Source: Polychytrium aggregatum
Lineage: Eukaryota > Chytridiomycota > Chytridiomycetes > Polychytriales
Length of the DNA: 64,000 nucleotides
Assembly (NCBI RefSeq): GCF_025602895.1
Contig: NW_026516267.1
Coordinates: 210,068-274,067 of the forward strand
Direction: 5' to 3'
Positions 57,201-64,000 of the stretch are shown here, one piece after another (the first letter of the stretch is position 1; the number at the start of each line of letters is the position of its first letter). The position numbers and the translations under genes were made by a program. The notes under the pieces are model-generated. The model saw only the letters and a list, made by a program, of their open reading frames with translations. It was not told the DNA's origin and made no database searches.

Positions 57201-60098
57201 CTGACGAAGGGCTCGGAGGCCCGAGACTCGCACACAGAAATTGGGCGACTTGAGCGAGTCCACAGCTGCGGTGACATAGAGATTCAAGAGTTCCGGAGGC
57301 AGCTGGGACGAAAACTGTGCAGAGAACCAAAGGGCGCGACCCTGCAGGAAGGGAGAATCTGCGCAGGTACATGGCCAAGCGGTTAGCCAGAGTCGCGCGG
57401 TCCAAGTGGTTTGGTACAGAGTGTGACAGCCAAGCTTACCGTTGGCTCGCAGGCTCTCCAGAACAATGTGATCAAAGAGACCCTTGAGATCGTAGGTGAA
57501 TTCTCCGGCGAGGATTGCATCTTGGACATCGTCCGCGGCCCGACCAAAGATGAGCAGGCATGCCTCAGTGAGCCTCCACCTGGCAGCAAGGAGAGGCGTC
57601 AGCGATCAACCGATGCAAATGCCTGGTGCGCTTTTAACAGAGAGACAGCCAGCCAGACAAAGCAAGAGGGCGATTTAGGACATACAGCACAAGCACCGAG
57701 ATCCTACCAGATGGGGTTGCTGGCTGATTTGATTTCTGCAGAGTGAACCAGTCCGCTGCGGACTGCACCACCGAGGGCAATCAGAGTCTCGAGTCGGTAA
57801 TGGGCCAGCAATTCCTTTGGGATCGTGAAAGTACCATACACAGAGCAAATGAATCAGCTCGAGTGTCGGCACCAAAGAGGTACTCCGTGCAAGACCAAAG
57901 CACTCCCAAATGGACGTGCATATATCAGTGCGAACGAGGACAGTGGTATCGAACACAGCAGGCGAGGGTTGGTACTGGCCGTCCGCGCATATCTCCAGAC
58001 AGCCCTTACATGAACAAGCTCTTGAACAGCAATGCGGGGATTGTAAGCGAAACCTTCGTCCTCTTCTTCCTGGATAAAGAGGCTCGTGTCGGATTCCCAC
58101 GTTTCGATCTGGGAACGGGTGGTTATGGACCAGAAGTCACCGATAAGTCCGTGCTCGTCAAAGCAGTGCCGCCAAAGACACGCAAACGGCACGCCAATGG
58201 CAGCCGCAAAGTCACAGACCTGATCATTGGTGATCTGGAGATAAGAGAGCGCCACTTCGAGTAGGCGGCACAGAAACTCGCTTGGGGCGGCCGCGGAGCC
58301 TGCGGGGACGTTCGCCCTGAACACCGCCACAACAGAGCGCTTTGGAACGCACTGCTGGATGAGGTCAAAGAGGCCGCAGACGAGCGACGAGGTCGAAATG
58401 ACTTCGCCATCCGAATCCATGGCTTCCGAGACGGCCTCGCCTTGCACAACCGTCTCGACGTATTCGGCTCTGAGCGCAACCAGCTGTGTCCACACGCCTT
58501 CCAGCAGCTGGGGCAGGTAGGGCCTCATGATCTTGTCAAAGCCCCGCACAAGCACTTTGAGAGTCTGTCATGTCAATCGGATTCGAGCTTGTTAACGACC
58601 GTGGATCCGGGTAATGCACCCGGATTAGTGAGGCCAGGCATGGTCTGCACTGCACAGCCGACCGAGCAAAACTTGCCTTGAAGATCTCATTCCTGATCCA
58701 GAGGGTCTCGGCGCCGACTTGGGTCTCTGCCAGCGACGCTCGAAAGACTTCGATCCAGACAGGCAGCATCGGGGTCAGGTAGGCAGCGATTGCCTCAGGA
58801 TACTCGTCCTTGACTGTTTCCAGGTTTTGGATAAAGTCGTGCAGGATCGAGACCACACGGGCCCGGATGCTGGGCTCGTAGACCTGAATACAGCCCGGAG
58901 CGTCAAAAGGGAATGCTGGACGAGGAGCCCACTTTCGAGCCCGTCGCGTGATGTCGCCCGATGCCAGACATTGCCACCAAGATGACTCCGAGTAACTCGT
59001 CCATGCTGCCTCGCCCCGTGACTGTAGATGCCTTGGTTACCTGGTCTTGACAGAATACCGTGTAGAGCTCCGGAAGAAGCACGGGCACGATAAACGGGAT
59101 CTGCTGCTCGGAGAGCTCCTCGCGGACAAACTCGTCGAGCACTCGCATGGTACCATGCACAAGATGCGGATTGCCGCTTTTCATACCCGCAATCAGCGAG
59201 TCAAAGAGTGTTGGCCAAGCGTCGGGCCAGTCATAGGACGCGATCGTGGAGATGCAGTAGGCCTACGGACACAAGCACAGAGAGTGGTTGGTACAAATGG
59301 CTATTGTAAATGTGTCGGCGCGAACGACAAAGCAGGCGGACGGACGCACTGTAGCAACTCGGAGTCGGCTGATGTCAAGTCCGAGACCATTCAAGAGATT
59401 GGTGCGAATGAACTCCTTGGTCTGGGGGACGGCGGCATCGGGGAAACAGCAAAGTTAGAGGCAACTTGGCTCGTTGAAGCTCGGTCAGAGGACAGGGTGC
59501 TTCTGGAGGAAGTGTTGCAGAGTTTGCTGACGCACCTCAGTGGAAGTCTCGAATTCCGAGAAGGTCTCACTCTCGGTGGACCAGTGCCGGTCGATGTACT
59601 TTTTCAAGGTAAATGCTGCGAGGTGTTAGAGCAAAAGCAAGGGGGAGAGCATCCGCGACGGTGCCAGGTTGGAGATGAGGTGGGGGCAGACGGTGGCGGC
59701 GGGATTGAGGGCAGGTCGGCGAGTCAAGGAAAATGGCGCAACTGTCTGAAATCGATCGTTCATACTGAGCACCCGCGGACCGACGGAAATGAAAAAAGGA
59801 TATCTGACGTTCTGGGAATCCCAGATCGGCACCCAAGATGACCTTGACGATAACCTTGGGATACTCTGCGAGGTCGAAGGGCAGTTTTGAAGACGGTGAG
59901 TGTTGCGGTGGAAGGCGCTCAATCCAGATCTTTCGAGACTCCCGTGTCGTTTCCGGGGTGGCCGACGAAACGAGGATATTGTCGCTGACCTGGGTTCTTC
60001 TCTAGCTCCAGCTGGCTTGTTTCGGCGGCGAGGCGGACGTCATGGTCGTGGGCAAGACACTGGGTCAAATTGGCAAGCACGGCGTGTTCGAAAGACAT
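54207..60098 (-). CDS. KAP114: Importin-9 / KAP114-type karyopherin beta
   Basis: Nuclear import receptor of HEAT repeats; the family carries histones and TBP. Many exons. The start at 60098 gives MSFEHAVLANLTQCLAHDHD, the importin N-terminal repeat. Other aligned pieces: LKKYIDRHWSTESETFSEFE (about 59.6 kb), TKEFIRTNLLNGLGLDISRL, AYCISTIASYDWPDAWPTLF, VHGTMRVLDEFVREELSEQQ (about 59.1 kb), WIRNEIFKASF, SDGEVISTSSLVCGLFDLI (about 58.4 kb), LYHLLRDPAL-like acidic and HEAT segments downstream, EVYTSVPFPAKVIKLMLHDL (about 54.95 kb) and TKLFESSDPRIQSIAVRGDL (about 55.3 kb). An acidic patch DEDDDDEYGD precedes the final exons; the last is 54326-54207, ending QQLTALIQ. Internal exon limits were not all fixed. 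An in-frame ATG at 60110 is an alternative start. Confidence 0.85.
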
Positions 60099-60987
60099 TC
60101 CTCCGAGCATTCCTTTAGACCGAAACGGAGAGACTGCTGGTGCGGATGCGATTTGGGCTGGCACTGATGCAAGAGGGCAGCTGGTGCAAGGGGGCCTGAG
60201 ATGAGACAGCGCAGTGGCGAGCCAGATCGAAGCAGGTCCTGGACCTGTTTGCAGAAAGCGAGGGCGGGGTGGGGCGGAGGCGGCATTCAATTGTGCCTTT
60301 TTTGGTATGCGGCTCGAGCCGGCTTGACCAGCCAGGCCATTCTGTCGCGGGATTCAACGAAGTGCCAGCACCCACGACCGCAGCATCACGATATCCAGGG
60401 CAGGCAGCATGGTCGAACCGATGGAGAAGCGGACATACGGATTGATGGGGGAGGGGAAGGCGCATGGCCTCTCTATTGATTCAACGCAGTCAAAGACGGC
60501 CACAATTCATTCTCTGGTGTCCCGGTTCTCCAAACAACGGAACGAGACAGTCCCGTATCCAGGGGCTTGCTCATAGGACCAGGCAAGCGCTATCAGTGTC
60601 GGCGTTCGATTCAAGAGAGCACGTTTGCCCACGACGTCGATAGGGGGGGGGTTGGAAAGAGGAAGGGAGGACAGCCCGGGAGAGGCTGGGATGGGAGCGG
60701 AGGGGGAGAGTAACGAAGGGAGTAACAAAGGGAGCAACGAAGGGAGAGTAACGGAGGGGAAGAGCGGAGCCGGCATGGCAAAGACAGACGACACAAAACC
60801 ATTTCAAGGACCCTGCACCAGGAGCAAGGCACAAGGCATATATGGAGGGTGAGAGGTGATGGCAGCTCTCAACGAGAGACAGGCCGAAATCAACTGAGGA
60901 TGGGGGTTTGGAACAAAGAATAATATAACAGGGTCAAAAGTCTATCAGTTCATAAGAAATACCAAAGGAAGAACAAAGAAAATTACA
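60099..60987. other. Spacer between KAP114 start and PKA stop
   Basis: Contains a purine-rich GGGAGTAACGAA-type tandem array (60701-60761), G-runs at 60643-60651, and an A/T-rich stretch (60910-60987) that suits the PKA 3' end. No gene is seen. Confidence 0.6.
60701..60761. repeat. GGGAGTAACGAA-type tandem repeat
   Basis: Four to five imperfect 12-15-bp purine-rich units on the plus strand. Confidence 0.88.
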
Positions 60988-63340
<2,353 letters not shown>

Positions 63341-64000
63341 GGCTGCAGGCCGGCGACAAACCGAGAGCCGCAAATGTGGTTAGGCCAGCGAGTGGAGAGC
63401 GAGAGAATGCTGCATAGAGCGGTGGCAACATCGGTGCGCCAGCCCAGGCGGATGATGCCTGATCAGTCGGGCCGGTGCAGGTCGAGTGATCGAGCGGGTC
63501 CGGTGGTAACGCACCTGTGGTTACGGCACACAGTTAGACTCGATCTAGGCTCGACAGTGCCGGCCAGCACAAATACGATGGCAGAGAAGGCAGACGCTCC
63601 AGAGGCCAGGCAGCAGGGAGGTCCGGCGAGGCAGCGGCGGCAGCAGCAGCAGGACGGACAGGCGAGCCAGCAGACAGGTCCGGTACGATGAAGAAAGAAC
63701 AGCAGGCCGAGAAAAAGCGGGGCAATTGGGAGCCACAGCAGCCGGCCGAGAGAGGGCAACGGGGGAGGCGGCGAGAGCGCGAGCGAGAGAGGCGCCGCGA
63801 GACGAGACCCCAGCGAGAACACCCACAAGAGAGAGCACTGCCGAGAGAGAACGCAGCCGAGAGCACTGCCGAGAGCACTGCCGAGAACACTGCCGAGAAC
63901 GCGTTTCATATTCCGGCCGTTGCGCCGCGGCGCCAGGCCTTGTGCGTCTCGCGCAAACACACCACCCTTTCCCAGCCAAGTTCGCACGGCGTGCCGCCTT
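63341..64000. promoter_or_regulatory. 5' flank of PKA
   Basis: G/C-rich, with CAG-like tracts (63634-63660) and a GAGAGCACTGCC tandem repeat (63856-63901). No gene is recognised; PKA 5' untranslated exons may lie here. Confidence 0.45.
63856..63901. repeat. 12-bp tandem repeat GAGAGCACTGCC
   Basis: About four copies with A/G changes upstream of PKA. Confidence 0.9.

Overview
This is nuclear DNA of a fungus, most likely a zoosporic (flagellated) chytrid-type lineage. Almost every gene is broken by short GT-AG introns. Genes alternate strands every 1-3 kb, and several use divergent promoters of only 240-490 bp. The conserved core genes are eukaryotic and fungal: complex I 49 kDa subunit, NF-YB/HAP3, GET3, LSM12, YAF9 and a biotin ligase with an N-terminal BPL_N domain. 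The flagellum/cilium gene BBS7 is present, and ordinary yeasts and moulds lack it. I see no tRNA, rRNA, CRISPR or bacterial-type operon. The lineage call is inference.

Layout, left part: an unresolved 5' edge (1-1586); NDUFS2 (+, 1587-3589); a WD40/DUF2415 protein (-, about 4668-7.9 kb); a ZNF207/BuGZ-like zinc-finger protein (+, 8349-10675); a small hypothetical gene (+, 11091-11979); NF-YB (+, 12832-13968); an LSD1-type SWIRM/amine-oxidase/HMG-box protein (+, 14568-19181); BBS7 (-, 19660-23686); a decayed Fanzor-like (TnpB-related) nuclease remnant (+, about 24.2-25.0 kb) followed by hairpins; an eight-knuckle CCHC protein (-, 25646-27596); and PEX10 (-, 28121-29655), which diverges from methionine aminopeptidase 1 (+, 29936-31868).

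Layout, right part: GET3 (-, 32113-34306) diverging from biotin-protein ligase (+, 34794-37633); 3-phosphoglycerate dehydrogenase (-, 37871-40252) diverging from a calcipressin (+, 40550-41600); an unknown membrane protein (+, 42012-43457); YAF9 (+, 43764-45071); LSM12 (-, 45372-46293); GPN3 (-, 46943 to about 48851); a small coiled-coil-like protein (+, 49090-49653); a reverse-transcriptase scrap (-, about 49.74-49.87 kb); an intronless TKL kinase with Sel1-like repeats (+, 50059-52077); a second unknown membrane protein (+, 52680-54090); an importin-9/KAP114-type karyopherin (-, 54207-60098); and the PKA catalytic subunit (-, 60988-63340).

Most genes are housekeeping and do not form one pathway. 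Themes that recur are chromatin and transcription (LSD1, YAF9, NF-YB, and GPN3 for RNA polymerase II assembly), signalling (PKA, calcipressin, TKL kinase), organelle biogenesis (PEX10, GET3) and nuclear import. The accessory signals of most interest are the frameshifted Fanzor copy, the reverse-transcriptase scrap beside the intronless kinase, a diverged dispersed repeat pair, many intronic minisatellites, two GC-AG introns, micro-exons and a probable start codon split by an intron. Exon boundaries were worked out by hand from conserved residues, splice consensus and phase. They are models, not transcript-supported facts.
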